Source: Colocasia esculenta
Lineage: Eukaryota > Streptophyta > Magnoliopsida > Alismatales > Araceae
Direction of reading: 5' to 3'
DNA: 64,000 nt
Assembly (NCBI GenBank): GCA_014218235.1
Contig: CM024764.1
Span: forward strand, 69,167,184 to 69,231,183
The notes below the pieces were generated by a model. That model was not told the origin of the DNA and made no database searches. It saw only the letters and a list, made by a program, of their open reading frames with translations. The number at the start of each line of letters is the position of its first letter. Within the stretch, counting starts at the first letter, position 1. Positions 33,739-44,538 of the stretch are shown here, piece by piece. Both the position numbers and the translations under genes were made by a program.

Positions 33739-35325
33739 TTGGCTTACCATCCGGGTAAGGCCAATGTTGCAGCAGATGCCTTGAGCAGAAAGGCATATGT
33801 AAGTTTGATGATGATTAAAGAATGGAAGTTGTATGAAGAGGTAGTGGAGAATTCCTTGTATGTGCCTAGTAGTCAGCGACGGGCAGTACTAGCTGCTAGT
33901 GCTGTAGAGCCGTCTTTGTATTGGCAGATTATTGAGGCTCAGAGAGCAGATGTAAGTTTAGCTGAAATTGTGAAAATGGAAGGAGTTACCATTGATGATA
34001 ATTGTGTGGTCAGGCTCAGAGGCAGGTTGTTTGTTCCAGCTGAAAGAGAGGTAAAGCAGCGAGTGTTGGAAGAGGCTCATAAATCTAGGTACACTATCTA
34101 TCCGGGTAGTACTAAAATGTACCATGATTTGAGGAAGCATTTCTGGTGGCCTCGTATAAAGAAAGAAATAGCGGAATTTGTTGCAAGATGTGCTATCTGT
34201 CAACAGATTAAAGCAGAATATCAGAAGCCTGGAGGTTTATTGCAACCGTTGCCCATCTCACAGTGGAAATGGGATGATATTGCTATGGACTTTGTGGCAG
34301 GTTTACCAAGATCAAGTTCCGGGCATAATGGAATATGGGTATTTGTTGACAGATTAACCAAGGTGTGCAGATTAGTGGCAGTAAGTATGTCTTGGACAAT
34401 GGACAGATTAGCAAATATTTATGTTGAAAGAATTGTTCCACTGCATGGTATCCCGAAAACTATTGTGTCTGATAGAGATCCAAGATTTACTTCTGGTTTT
34501 CGGAGAAGTCTGCAGAAAGTAATTGGTACTGAGCTGAGATATAGCTCCGCTTATCATCCCCAAACAGATGGTCAGACAGAGAGGACTATCCAGACGATTG
34601 AAGATATGTTGCGGGCTTGTTGTTTAGTTTGGGGAGGTAGCTGGGAACATCATTTGGGAATGGTTGAGTTTGCCTATAATAATAGTTATCATACCAGTCT
34701 TGGGATGGCACCGTATGAAGCTTTATATGGAAGACCATGTAGAACCCCATTGAACTGGCATGAAGTGGGAGAAAGGCAGTTAGTGGATCCTGAATTGATT
34801 CAGTAAACCACAGAAGTGGTGAAGCTTATTAAAGAAAAATTGCAGGCAGCTCAAAGCAGGCAAAAGAGTTATGCAGATATCCGGAGGAGACCACTTCAGT
34901 TTGAAGTGGGAGATTTTATTTTCTTGAGAGTTTCCCCGAGTAAAGGTATTATGAGGTTTGGTAAGACTGGAAAATTGAGTCCCAGATATGTAGGACCTTT
35001 CCGAGTAATTGAGAGAATTGGGGAAACAGCTTATAGGCTGGATTTGCCAGCAGATTTTGCGGATGTTCATGATATATTTCATGTTTCTATGTTAAGAAAG
35101 TGTATTGAAGATCCAGCTCAAATAATCAGATATCAAGGTGGTGACCTGAGGCCGGATATGACTATGCCAGAGCATCCGGTGCAGATCACAGATCGAAAAA
35201 TAAAGAAGCTGAGAAATAAAGAAATTGAGCTAGTTAAAGTGCGATGGGAAAATAGGTTGGGTGGTGAGGATACCTGAGAGTTAGCCGAGGAGATGGCTAA
35301 AGGGTATCCCTATCTGTTTGAATAA
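33739..35325 (+). pseudogene. Integrase with chromodomain of element B
   Basis: Zinc-binding H-x-H/C-x2-C end (FVARCAICQQ), core MDFVAGLPRS (Asp), SDRDPRFTSGF (Asp), YHPQTDGQTERTIQ (Glu), then a TAA at 34804-34806 (ELIQ*). The frame goes on with the GPFRVIERIGETAYRL C-terminal block and a chromodomain (VQITDRKIKKLRNKEIELVK, VRWENRLGGEDT). A TGA at 35275-35277 replaces the Trp of the DTWE motif; the natural end is the TAA at 35323-35325 (YLFE). Chromodomains of this group guide integration to heterochromatin. Confidence 0.9.
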
Positions 35326-35334
35326 GCCTTTGTA

Positions 35335-35441
35335 TTTCTTTTTAAATGATAGTGCTTGTAAAGGTGTATATGTTTAAGTTATTTAACTTTGAGTTGTGTT
35401 ATGAATTTCGAGGTCAAAATTTTCTTTTTAGATGATAGTAA
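35335..35441 (+). promoter_or_regulatory. Duplicated pre-LTR box of element B (polypurine-tract position)
   Basis: Two copies of TTTCTTTTTARATGATAGT occur, at about 35335-35354 just after the stop codon and at 35421-35441 touching the 3' LTR. Between them is TTTCGAGGTCAAAATT. Elements C and E show the same arrangement. The place where other Tekay elements have a G-rich polypurine tract is here occupied by AGRTGATAGTAA. Confidence 0.55.
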
Positions 35442-38400
35442 TGTAACGTCGCGTGCTTTTCAGATCCATGCGGATCGTGTGGGTAATGGTTGTGATGGCC
35501 GTTGTGAGGCCAGTGTGAGTTGGTTGTGTGGAATGTGTGGTTTGCATGTGTGGTTTGCTCAGGTGAGGTGCAAGTTTGGTCCTGAAATGAAATAGGACCT
35601 GCTGCAGTTGAGTTGGAGTTGGCGGCCAGGGGTGGTCGTTGACTTGTTGCCGTCCAGGTAAGGTGCTGTTGACTGCATGAACTAAGCGACAGTGGATATG
35701 GACGTTTATGGTGGCGGTTGCCCTAAACGACAGAGGGGTTGATGCCAACCTGTGCAATCTGTAGGTTATAGGGTCACCCGAGGGCAGGTTTTCCACCCTG
35801 TTCTCTTTCTCCCTTGCCTGGATTTAATGTCTCTTGTTTCTTTAATGCTTCTAATAGCTGTAAAAGGATAATTGGGAGATTGTGGAACGCGTGGCGTTGT
35901 CGAATCGGACGAGGAAACGCCGTGGTGTGGTGCAATTACCGTAGGAGCTCGTGGGGAGTTTGGTGAGAATCGGAGGAGTTTAAGAGGTTTAAGTGCATTC
36001 TAAGGTAGGGAATGAACCCTGTAACTCCTTAGGATCATTAAAACATGATTTAACCACATGAATCAGCATGTTTAATGCATTTTCGGATTAAGTTGCACCA
36101 TGTGGGGACAATGGGTGGTTTGATGAATTTAAGTAGTAAAACATGTTATTATAGCTTAATTATAATGTGTGGATGTTAGAGGAACTATTTCCTTACGTTT
36201 TCTCGATGGCTTTGGGATCAGAATGTATCTAGGATCGGTTTAGGGTTTCTGCAGGAATAGAGGCTGAAGATCTTGGCGTCAACATCATTTGTCGCCAAGC
36301 TCATCAGCCGGGATACAGACGGCCAGATCCATTGCCGTCTACTTCCTGTAAGCGACAGTCGATGTGGCCGCTAACTTGTGTATAAGCAGAAACGACTGAT
36401 TATGATATTTATCGATAATGAATGGTGTGTTGGCACTTGTTGTGCACTGAGTGCACATGGTTTCTATATTTAGCATACGGGGTATGCAGTTAGTTACTCA
36501 CTTTCGAAGCTGCGTGTTGTTTACGCGAGTCCAGTTGGGTTTACGTGTAGTGGACCGTTGTTACTTGAGGTTTACGCGAGGTTTCACGTGGTTTGTGTGT
36601 GACGTGCACGTGGTTTTGTGTACGTAGCAAGTAGTACGACGCCTACCATGGTTACCTCTCCAGTTGGGTGCCCCAGGTTCTTTGTGAGCCAGGCTGTTAA
36701 CTCGGGGCTTTGTCCTGGAACTTGTGTTGTACCGTCGAGGTCTGTGTCGTCTGACCTGGACACCCTCACTCTTGTGTTTGAGTTGCACGTCCGGCTGAGG
36801 GAAAGACGACAGTGGGATAGTAACACTTGTGTTTGTTTTTAGTCACTTGTAGCGCGCTCGTAGTTGGGGGTACGGACACCAGTAGACGTACTGGACCCCA
36901 GCTAGTTCTTTTCCAGTGCCTCACTCTAGAGAGTTCCGGGCCAGGATCTCTAGAGGTGTTAGGCATGGGCCTGTGACCGTGTGGTCCGCAGGTGGTGGTG
37001 TTTAGTTGGTCTCCACAGTTGCTTGACCTTTTCACGTGGAGCGGCAGCTGGACCTTTCCTTCTTGGCTGCGAGACTGAGAGGTAGACTTGTGTTAGCTTG
37101 TCCGAGTCAGTTTCTGGTGTCGCGAACCAGTTCACGTGGCTCGTGTTTGGCTGTTGTAGACACAGAATTTTGACTAATGGGTTCAACCACATTTCTTGTT
37201 GTCTTAGTGGGCCCCTATTTGGTCACTCACCTTGAGCCCATCATTTGCCTTGTTTTGAGCCCTTTAAACCATTAAAATGCCTTGAAATCCCGAAATTATC
37301 ACTTGAGAGAGTCCTTGGGGCATAATAACTCTTGTCTTATCATGCAGTTGGCTGATAATTCTCAAATAATCTAGATTTATTGTCGCGACGCCTCGTGGCG
37401 CCGCGTCTCTAGTCGCGACGGTTCTGGCAGTCGCGACAGCCCATGCATTATCCATGCACGTGGGCAATGCTATCGCGTCCTCCCATGCCGTCGCGTCATA
37501 GTCGCGACAAGGACCGAATCCTCTGGCCTCCATAACTACCCCCTATTTATCCTCCTATGAACTCAACTTAATCCTAAGGATTTTCCCTGCCCCTTGGGGT
37601 GGGATCCTAGCCTTAGGGACTCTCCTAAGGGTTGCTAAGGACTCTCCATCCGATTTTTATAAGGCTTTATCTCCCATTATGATTTTTAAACCATTTTTGA
37701 AGAGATAATGGGAGTAATTCTCATCCCAAGCTCTTTATAAGCATGGCCCCTCCTCAAGGACGAGGAGAGCCTCATTACCACCCCGAAGGGCTGTCGAAAT
37801 TTCCTCTCACCTATACTTAGCACCACAGCCACCCATTTTGCCATTTTCCCTTCACATTCCACTCCCTAAAGCCACTACTTCACCATTAACGGAGCACGGA
37901 ACGTGAAGAGGGCGACTCCGACGATCTCCTGGAGCTCTTGCACATCCTTGGAGTCATACCTACGCCAGGGAGTCGCCCAATGGGGCTCAGTTTCTTCTTC
38001 CTCCCATTCTCCTATTTCTACATGCATTTTTTGTGTTGTTTTTGAATAGAGCACATTCCCTATTCATCCACGTTTTTTCCTACACCCATAGGGGTTTAAA
38101 ACCACCCCAGGTGCGTTCCCACCATGATTCTCCACTGTCTTTCATCTTTAGAATAGATACTATGCTTCACGTATTCTAATAGGGCATTTTTTGTGATTTT
38201 CTTTGGTTGGCAGGCAAGCAGGTGAAATCTACGAGAAGCTCTGGTTCTCCGGCTGGCTGGAGGACGAGAAGAAGGTCCTTACCTTTTTTCTCCCGCATTT
38301 AGAGAACACGACGGCCGAGGGTGACGCGACCATAGACGCATCGATGAAAGCTGACGCGACATCAGTCTATCGCGGCGCCCATGGCGACCGCGACACCAGG

Positions 38401-39146
38401 TCTGTTTCTATTCTCTCTCCTTTTCCTAGTTTAAGTCAGCCATTATCTCATTTTCATTCTTAGGCGACTTGCTAGGTGGCGATCACATCCTATTTTCTAT
38501 GCTTATAGTTTTAGTATCCATGTTTGTGTCGGGGGGGGGGGGGGTACAATCCCTGTGTTTACAGCTGTCTCTACTTTAGCTTGTACACCTGTACTGGTTT
38601 GCCGTTTAATTATTACAGTTGTTTTTCATAGTCGGCAGTCGGTGAGTACTTTTACAGCTTTCATATCCTGCTTAGCTATTCTATAAATTGTTGGTACTGC
38701 TTATTGCTTTTGTACCTATGGTTTTTGTTTGCTCGGTTTTGGGGGAGTTCCCTACTGAGCCAGTGACTAGCGAGGCTCACCCCTACCCCCACAGGTGAGA
38801 GCGAGGAGGACGTTTCACGATCGTCGTCCAGTTCAGAGCCGCGCCGTAGCGGTGCAGGGTCGGTACCTCCAGCTGTGTAGTAGCAGCTCCAACAGTGTAG
38901 TGTAGTTAGTTGTTTATTTTCTTCAGTTGTACCTCGAGGTATGCCCCAGGCTCTTGTACTTCTTTTCCGTTTTGTGGAAATATGACTATGTAACTTGTGA
39001 AATATATATAAAATGTGGTGTGTTCCTTTGTGTTTACACAGACTGTGGTTTGGTATCCCTTGCGAGGCTTCGACCAGTTCGCGGGAGGCGGACTCGGATC
39101 AAGTACGTTATCGGTTTAACAGGCTTGGCCGAGGTGTTCTGTCACA
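35442..39146 (+). repeat. 3' LTR of element B, interrupted by a solo LTR
   Basis: Matches the 5' LTR from 35442 to 37154 and from 38569 to 39146; joined these give 2291 bp against 2290 for the 5' LTR. The interruption 37155-38563 carries its own 5-bp duplication. It ends TGTCACA, followed by CAGTG. Confidence 0.9.
37155..38563 (+). mobile_element. Solo LTR of the A family inside the 3' LTR of B (1409 bp)
   Basis: Begins TGTAGACACAG and ends GTGTTTACA, flanked by identical GCTGT at 37150-37154 and 38564-38568; the undisturbed 5' LTR of B has GCTGT once at the equivalent site. Through most of its length it is related to LTR A (e.g. AACCACATTTCTTGTTGTC, CCTCCTCAAGGACGAGGA, GGTGGCGATCACATCC) but diverged. 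No internal region, so it is the product of LTR-LTR recombination. It contains a G-run of 14 at 38531-38544. Confidence 0.92.
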
Positions 39147-39151
39147 CAGTG

Positions 39152-40352
39152 GGACCTTCATTGCCACCCTCGTGGATTTTTAATGCTTGCCGGCCATGTC
39201 TTCCCCTTTGCTTGCCATCTTAGTGCCCTATTAGTGTTATGTTCTTTGTTTTCTATATTTTTCGTGTTCTGTCCATGTCGCGACGTATCGCAGCAATGCG
39301 ACCAGATCGTGTCGATTGAGCGGGACGCGTTATCAGGTCTGTGCTTTTTCCCATCATATCTGCTATACCCTGTGTTCATGAGATCATGTATCCTGTTCTC
39401 TTCCCTGTGTCACGTGATGACGAGTCTCTGATTGTTAGAATCCTGCCAGGATCCGAATTTTCCTTTTATTTCCTTTTGTAAGTTTTCGGTTCCAGTCGCG
39501 GCTTACCGAGAGGGCGCGACAAGGTCGCATCGTGTTCTGGCGGCGCGTTATCATGTATGCTTTGTGTCTTCCTATTTTAGTTCATGAATCGGCTTCTGTG
39601 TGTTTATTGGTCCATGTGGTATTGATTCCTTTTTTGTCTTTTTTTTTCATTTGATAGGGTAGTCTGTTTGAGCTAGTTGAGGACCTTTTGGTGTTTTCGG
39701 GTCTCTGTTCCTATCGCGGCAGGTCGTCCTTTCGCGATCAGGTCACGGCGTATACGGCCGCCGCGACTCCGCTCGAGGGCCATTTGGTCGCTCTGTTTTC
39801 TTCTCATCTATCACTTGTGCATACATTCTCGGGCATTTTCCCCCTCTGCATATGCTATTCACCCCATTCAGTCAGGTTCCCCCCTTGGTTGAGTGAGTCC
39901 TCTCACCTACGAGCACTCGTAGGTTGACTTGGGCCCACCTTCCGAGGACCTCCGTAAGTCCTCGTGACCGTATGCACGTTGCGGTTCACCGGGCCGGTTG
40001 TACCCATCGCACCCGTGGTTTGAGCCACCCTTTGCATTGTGAGTGTACACCACCCTTAGCCATACTGGAGCACTTGAGTCCATTCCTATTAGGGTCCGCT
40101 TGACCGAGTGACATCCCCTTAATTAATTCATCTAAAAGGTCAAGTTCGAACCTCAAAGATTCGCGCATTAAAGCATGACAACTTGAGTGTTTTGGGTTCA
40201 CCCCTCCTCATCTCAGTCTTTCTTCCTGTGATAGAGTCTAGGTGTTGTCTGTGTCACCCCCTAATTGGTTGGGGGGGTGCATGCATCAGTGCTTAGGAAG
40301 ATTGAGTCAGTGCCCTCCGATCCTTGTGCTTTATCATAATCCCCTGTTCGAC
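39152..40352 (+). other. Leader (5' UTR) of element A
   Basis: Between the split primer site and gag. No convincing ORF; T-rich stretches and several TCGCGAC/GTCGCG words (39277, 39495, 39714, 39761). Ogre elements often have an extra ORF1 before gag, but I cannot support one here. Short frames 39677-39927 are probably chance. Confidence 0.5.
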
Positions 40353-43300
40353 ATGGACCAATTCCGTGTCCTTGAAGACGACACCTTACCCATCGGGCAG
40401 ATGACCCCCATTCGCAATTCAGCCAACTACTCCCCCATCTAACTCCGGACCAAGTCCGAGAATTCATTGCTGTTGCCAAGGGTAAACAACCCATGTCTCC
40501 ATCTGCTCGTGATTTGGTTCGGCCGACAGGTTCCTCCGCCCGTGTTGCCTCAGCACCCCACATTGGTTCTTCAGGGGCAGAACCTACACCTCTCTGTCCT
40601 CGGACCATTCATTTTTTGGAACCAAGCTACCTTCCTCCGCAAGAGGTCCGTCCTCGATCCTTTCCAACTACATACTATACGGCCGAACCAGCTCCCCTCC
40701 CTCGCGAGAGGTCTCACTCCTTCGAGCAACCTCGCTCCCTTGTTTCTGCGCATTCAGTCCAGTCTCCCTCTGACTTCTTTGTGGAGTGGACGAGTATGAA
40801 GAAGGAGCTTTATGACCTCCGGAGGCAAATCGATCCTTGAAAGGTAGCCGATATCGCCCTCCCATCCTTCCAGTACCTCTGGGTACCGCCCCAGTCAGAG
40901 CTCCCTATTTACCGGTGATACTATGGGGTAGGGGACCCTTATATTCATCTGAAGGATTTTGTCTACGAATCAGCACCACACAAGTATGACCGTCACCTTA
41001 TGGCATACTTGTTCAGAAAGTCCCTGGATGGTCCGGCTTTGGAATGGTTCTACTCATTGCCCCCCGAGGAAGCCGAGGATTTCCAAATTGTTCAAGAAAG
41101 ATTTCTACAGCAATTCCAAGATCGGGTGGGACCTGAATATTCTTTTGTGGATCTGGTAGCTGAGAAGATGAAGCCAGAAGAGAAGTTCTCCACTTATGCT
41201 GATCGGTGGCGTTCTTTGGCCGCAAAGGTCCGTTGCCCAATGCCCGAGGAGGAAAAGGTGAAGCTGTTGATCTCCAATGCCACCCCAACCTACCGAGCTA
41301 TCTTGGCCATGAATGACATTTCCACCATGCACCAGCTATATAGCCGAGCCCGTTTCATTCAAACCCAACTTAAGGACTCGCCTATACATTCCATGTTCGA
41401 GACCCCCAAGGCCCGTTACACCAAGAAACCTCAAGGCCCAGTCACCGAAGGGATCCAAACCAATGAACAGGTAGGTGCAGTTAGTAACCCCCAAGGCCCG
41501 GTAGGAAGGTCTCCCTATACCCAGCAAGCCCAACAGCCATGGAACAACAACAATAGTAGACAGCCACCTCCCCAGGGACAAAATCCTCCACAAGATCAGC
41601 ACCAGTACTCCCAGGTCCCTCCACCTCAAAATGGCTACGCCACTAGGAAGCCCAATGGACCCAAAAGAGCCCAATATCCTCCTTTGCCCGAGTCTCTAGC
41701 CGATGTCTTTGCAGCCCTCATATCCTTAAATGCCCTGAGACTCCCTTCTGAGAAGGCAAACTGGAACATGGCAGCTGACCAGACAAAGTACTGTGTCTAT
41801 CACCGCCATCCGGGCCATAATGTGTCGGATTGTTTTCAATTCTGGGACATGATATATGACCTCCATGAGCAGAACCAAATTGACTGGGCAGAGATGAGAA
41901 GGTTAATCCAGACTCTAAGGGACCAACAGGGTCAGAGACTACAACAGCAGCAGCAGAGGCGACAGCAGCCACAACAGCAACAACAACAGCAGCAACAACA
42001 ACAACAACAACAGCAACAGCAGTACCAGCCCTTCCAGCAGCAATATCAGCAACAGCAACAACAGCAGCAGCCGCAGCAGCCGGTGAATGACCTGGGCATA
42101 ATTTGCAATCCCATGCCACAACATCAGCCCGCTCAGAACCCCCAGCCAGCTCCGCCACCTCCTCCACCCGCGCAAGTTAACCCAGTTGTCCACCACCCAC
42201 CACTAGAAGCTCAATGGGCCTTTGACGATGAACACGAAGTGGGCCAGCTTTTGGCCATATCCCATATTACACCCACCACTACCACGCCTGCATCCACTGT
42301 ACCCCCCTCTTCCACACCCACCATTGCCACCATCACCTCACCACCCTACAATTCCCCTGTCATATCACCCATCATTCCCTCACCTAACAGCATCCCGCTA
42401 TCCCCTACGCCAGCACCATTACTGGCCAACCCCTCCATTCTTGACACCACAACCCCTCCACTCCACCATAGTCTTGCCCTCCGGAGCGGGCGAATGTTCC
42501 ATCGGATGTACCCTAATGCATCCGTGACTATGCCGGGTCATCCGGTACAGCAAACTAGCACTCAGCAGCAGCACGATACGGAAGAAGTTGATCCGGTCCC
42601 GGAGACCCAATATGATATTTTGAAACATTTGGATCAAACCCCCGCCAAGATCTCTATTTTGGAGTTGATCAAGAGATCCCAAACTCATCAAGATGCCCTT
42701 AGGGCCTTCCTGCAAAGGGTCATGGTCAGTGAGGACATGAACCCCGACAATCTGCCCTCTGTACTTTCTATTGTGAACAGGGGACCCACAATTACCTTCT
42801 CTGATGGCGAATTGGCTGCTCTTGAAGCCAGGAAGATGCCCTTGTGCATGACACTCACAATAAATAAAGTAGCTATTGATGCAACATTAGTGGATACAGG
42901 AGCTTCCATCAATGTATGTCCACTAAGCACCTTGAGAGCCTGCAACATCTCAGAACGTCAGTTGCAACCTACCCCTACCACCATAGCGGCATATGACAAT
43001 TCCCGGCGGGCTTGTCATGGGGTTATCACACTACAGGCAGAACTGGGGCCGCTTGTCATGCCAGTCGAGTTCTATGTGTTGGACATTGATCATACTTACA
43101 AGGCCATCCTGGGGCGTCCGTGGATCGAATCACTAGGGGCAGTGCCTTCTACAGCACACCAATGCTTGAAGTTCCCCTTCCAAAGGAGGATAGTCAAGGT
43201 AAAGAGTATGACAACAACCCACACAGTGGAAGCTGTTGAAAGAGTGTTACCGTCGGTTTGGCCATCCAACAAACCCGTCATTTCTATACTTGACGTAAAC

Positions 43301-43545
43301 TATCCCTGGGCTTATACCTTCTCTTCCAATCGCCCCATTGTGTCTCCATCAGTGGCAGCTATCAGGAAGAATGTGCCAGCAAATGCCAAGGGGTGGGACA
43401 TCATGTTCAGGGTCGGCTACCAGATCGGAAAAGGGTTAGGTGCTCATCTTCAAGGCAGAGTCAAAGCTGTCACCGGAACAAGGAAATCTACAAAGCATGG
43501 CTTAGGATATGCAGAATGGGCAGCATTCTCACCCATCTGCAGTCA
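40353..43545 (+). pseudogene. Gag-protease of element A with poly-Gln tract and G-patch
   Basis: The ATG at 40353 (MDQFRVLEDDTLPIG) starts gag. A shift in the C-run near 40432 moves to the frame that contains MSPSARDLVRP (40493) and continues past TGA stops at 40838-40840 and 40916-40918 to a long open stretch from 41000. It contains the Gag core (LFRKSLDGPALEWFYSLP, FSTYADRWRSLAAKV), a zinc-binding stretch (YCVYHRHPGHNVSDC), a Gln run encoded by CAG/CAA (about 41940-42080), a Pro/Thr-rich linker, the protease motif TLVDTGASINVCP (about 42890), and a G-patch (GYQIGKGLGAHLQGR, about 43415). Near 43545 the frame changes again. G-patches next to protease occur in Ogre-like elements. Confidence 0.83.
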
Positions 43546-43935
43546 GATCAACAACCTCTTACTTGGACACTGTATGATCATTTCATCAGGGGACCTATGC
43601 AGCCCGGGTATGACACTACGGTGAAAGAAGTTCCAAAGTCAGCATATCAAGTACTGGAAGCTCAGCGACCTGGCAAGAAGAAGAAGGCCGAGACGGATAC
43701 AGAAACACCAGATCTTGAAGATTTGATTTCCGCAGTTAGTCTGCTGTTTGAAGAACCAGAAGTTGGGACAGAAGAGCCAGAATTAGAAGACCTTGTTTCT
43801 GCAGTCGATCATCTATTCAGCAAAGAAGACATGCCGCAAGTAGCAGTTTTGTCAGCATCAGCGAACACCACCAAGCGACAGTTGCTTGGACTTGGTGAGG
43901 AAGGTCAGTCAACCCATTCAGCCATTTTAACATAG
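43546..43935 (+). pseudogene. C-terminal tail of the Gag-protease frame of element A
   Basis: After a frameshift near 43545 the coding sense passes to the 43393-43935 frame: QQPLTWTLYDHFIRGPMQPG, a tract commonly found after the G-patch in Ogre-like polyproteins. It then has a Lys-rich stretch and two acidic repeats (DLEDLISAVSLLFEE and ELEDLVSAVDHLFSKED), closing with TAG at 43933-43935. The acidic repeat pair suggests an internal duplication. Confidence 0.6.
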
Positions 43936-44538
43936 GAGCTCCGGCCAGGGTTTTCCTGGTCTCCCATTCATTTTGTCTTATCTATTCTTGTTCATAATTT
44001 TGATTTCATTCCCATGTCTCCCCCCTTCATTGTTCAATTCTCCCCCGACGCCGTTGAAGCATTGATTCACCCTTCAACCCTCTTCACCATTTCCTTCAAT
44101 GGCTCGGTCTTGTCCTTCTCCCGAAGCCTCCCAATGTAAGTTAGTCTCTTGTCTTTATAATAAAAAAATAAAATAATAATAATAAATAATAAAAAAATGA
44201 AAATGTGTGTGGGGGTCTGTGGCTCCCCTTTCTTCCGACGGTGATTCTTGTCCTCTTCTTTCCCCTCTCTTTCCCCAGACGGCGATCCCCGTCTTCTCCT
44301 TTCTCCTCTTCTTCCCCAGACGGAGATCCCCGTTTTCTCCTTTCTCCTCTCTTTCCCCAGACGGCGATCCCCGTCTTCTCCTCTCTCATTCCTTCAGACG
44401 GTGATCCCCGTCTCCTTCCTTTCCCGTTCTTTCAACGGCGATCCCCGTCACCTCCGCACTCCTTTTTCTTGTTGACGGCGATCCCCGTCATTCCCCGCCC
44501 TGCTTTTGCTCAAACTGCGCTTTCGCCCGTCAACCAGC
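43936..44538 (+). other. PR-RT spacer of element A, probable Ogre-type intron
   Basis: No coding frame fits between protease and RT. An excellent donor-like ATGTAAGT is at about 44134-44141, followed by an A/T-rich run. Then comes a 280-bp pyrimidine-rich array in which TTTCCCCAG or CTTCAG, all acceptor-like, repeat. Ogre elements are known to splice out an intron between protease and RT. Which sites are used here cannot be told by eye, and other donors (e.g. TTGGTGAGG near 43890) are possible. Confidence 0.5.
44237..44490 (+). repeat. Seven 41-bp repeats, each with a GACGG/CCGTC hairpin
   Basis: Copies begin at about 44237, 44278, 44319, 44360, 44397, 44434 and 44474. The core GACGGCGATCCCCGTC can fold with five perfect base pairs (GACGG with CCGTC) around a six-base loop; the first, third and sixth copies have small changes. 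Between cores lie TTCTCCTTTCTCCTC pyrimidine tracts ending in CCCCAG. Confidence 0.8.

Larger units (their letters stand above)
28279..39146 (+). mobile_element. Element B: Tekay/Del chromovirus (Ty3/gypsy) inserted in element A
   Basis: LTRs are 28279-30568 and 35442-39146 (the latter interrupted by a solo LTR). Flanks CGGTG and CAGTG match at four of five positions. The primer-binding site TGGTATCAGAGC follows the 5' LTR. One gag-pol frame, 30724-35325, carries Gag, zinc knuckle, protease, RT, RNase H, integrase and chromodomain, in the order typical for chromoviruses; long LTRs fit the Tekay/Del clade. The frame has no frameshift but five premature stops. Confidence 0.92.

Noticed and set aside
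41718..42196. Minus-strand frames rich in Leu, Ala and Val
   Set aside because: They are the complement of the poly-Gln run of Gag.
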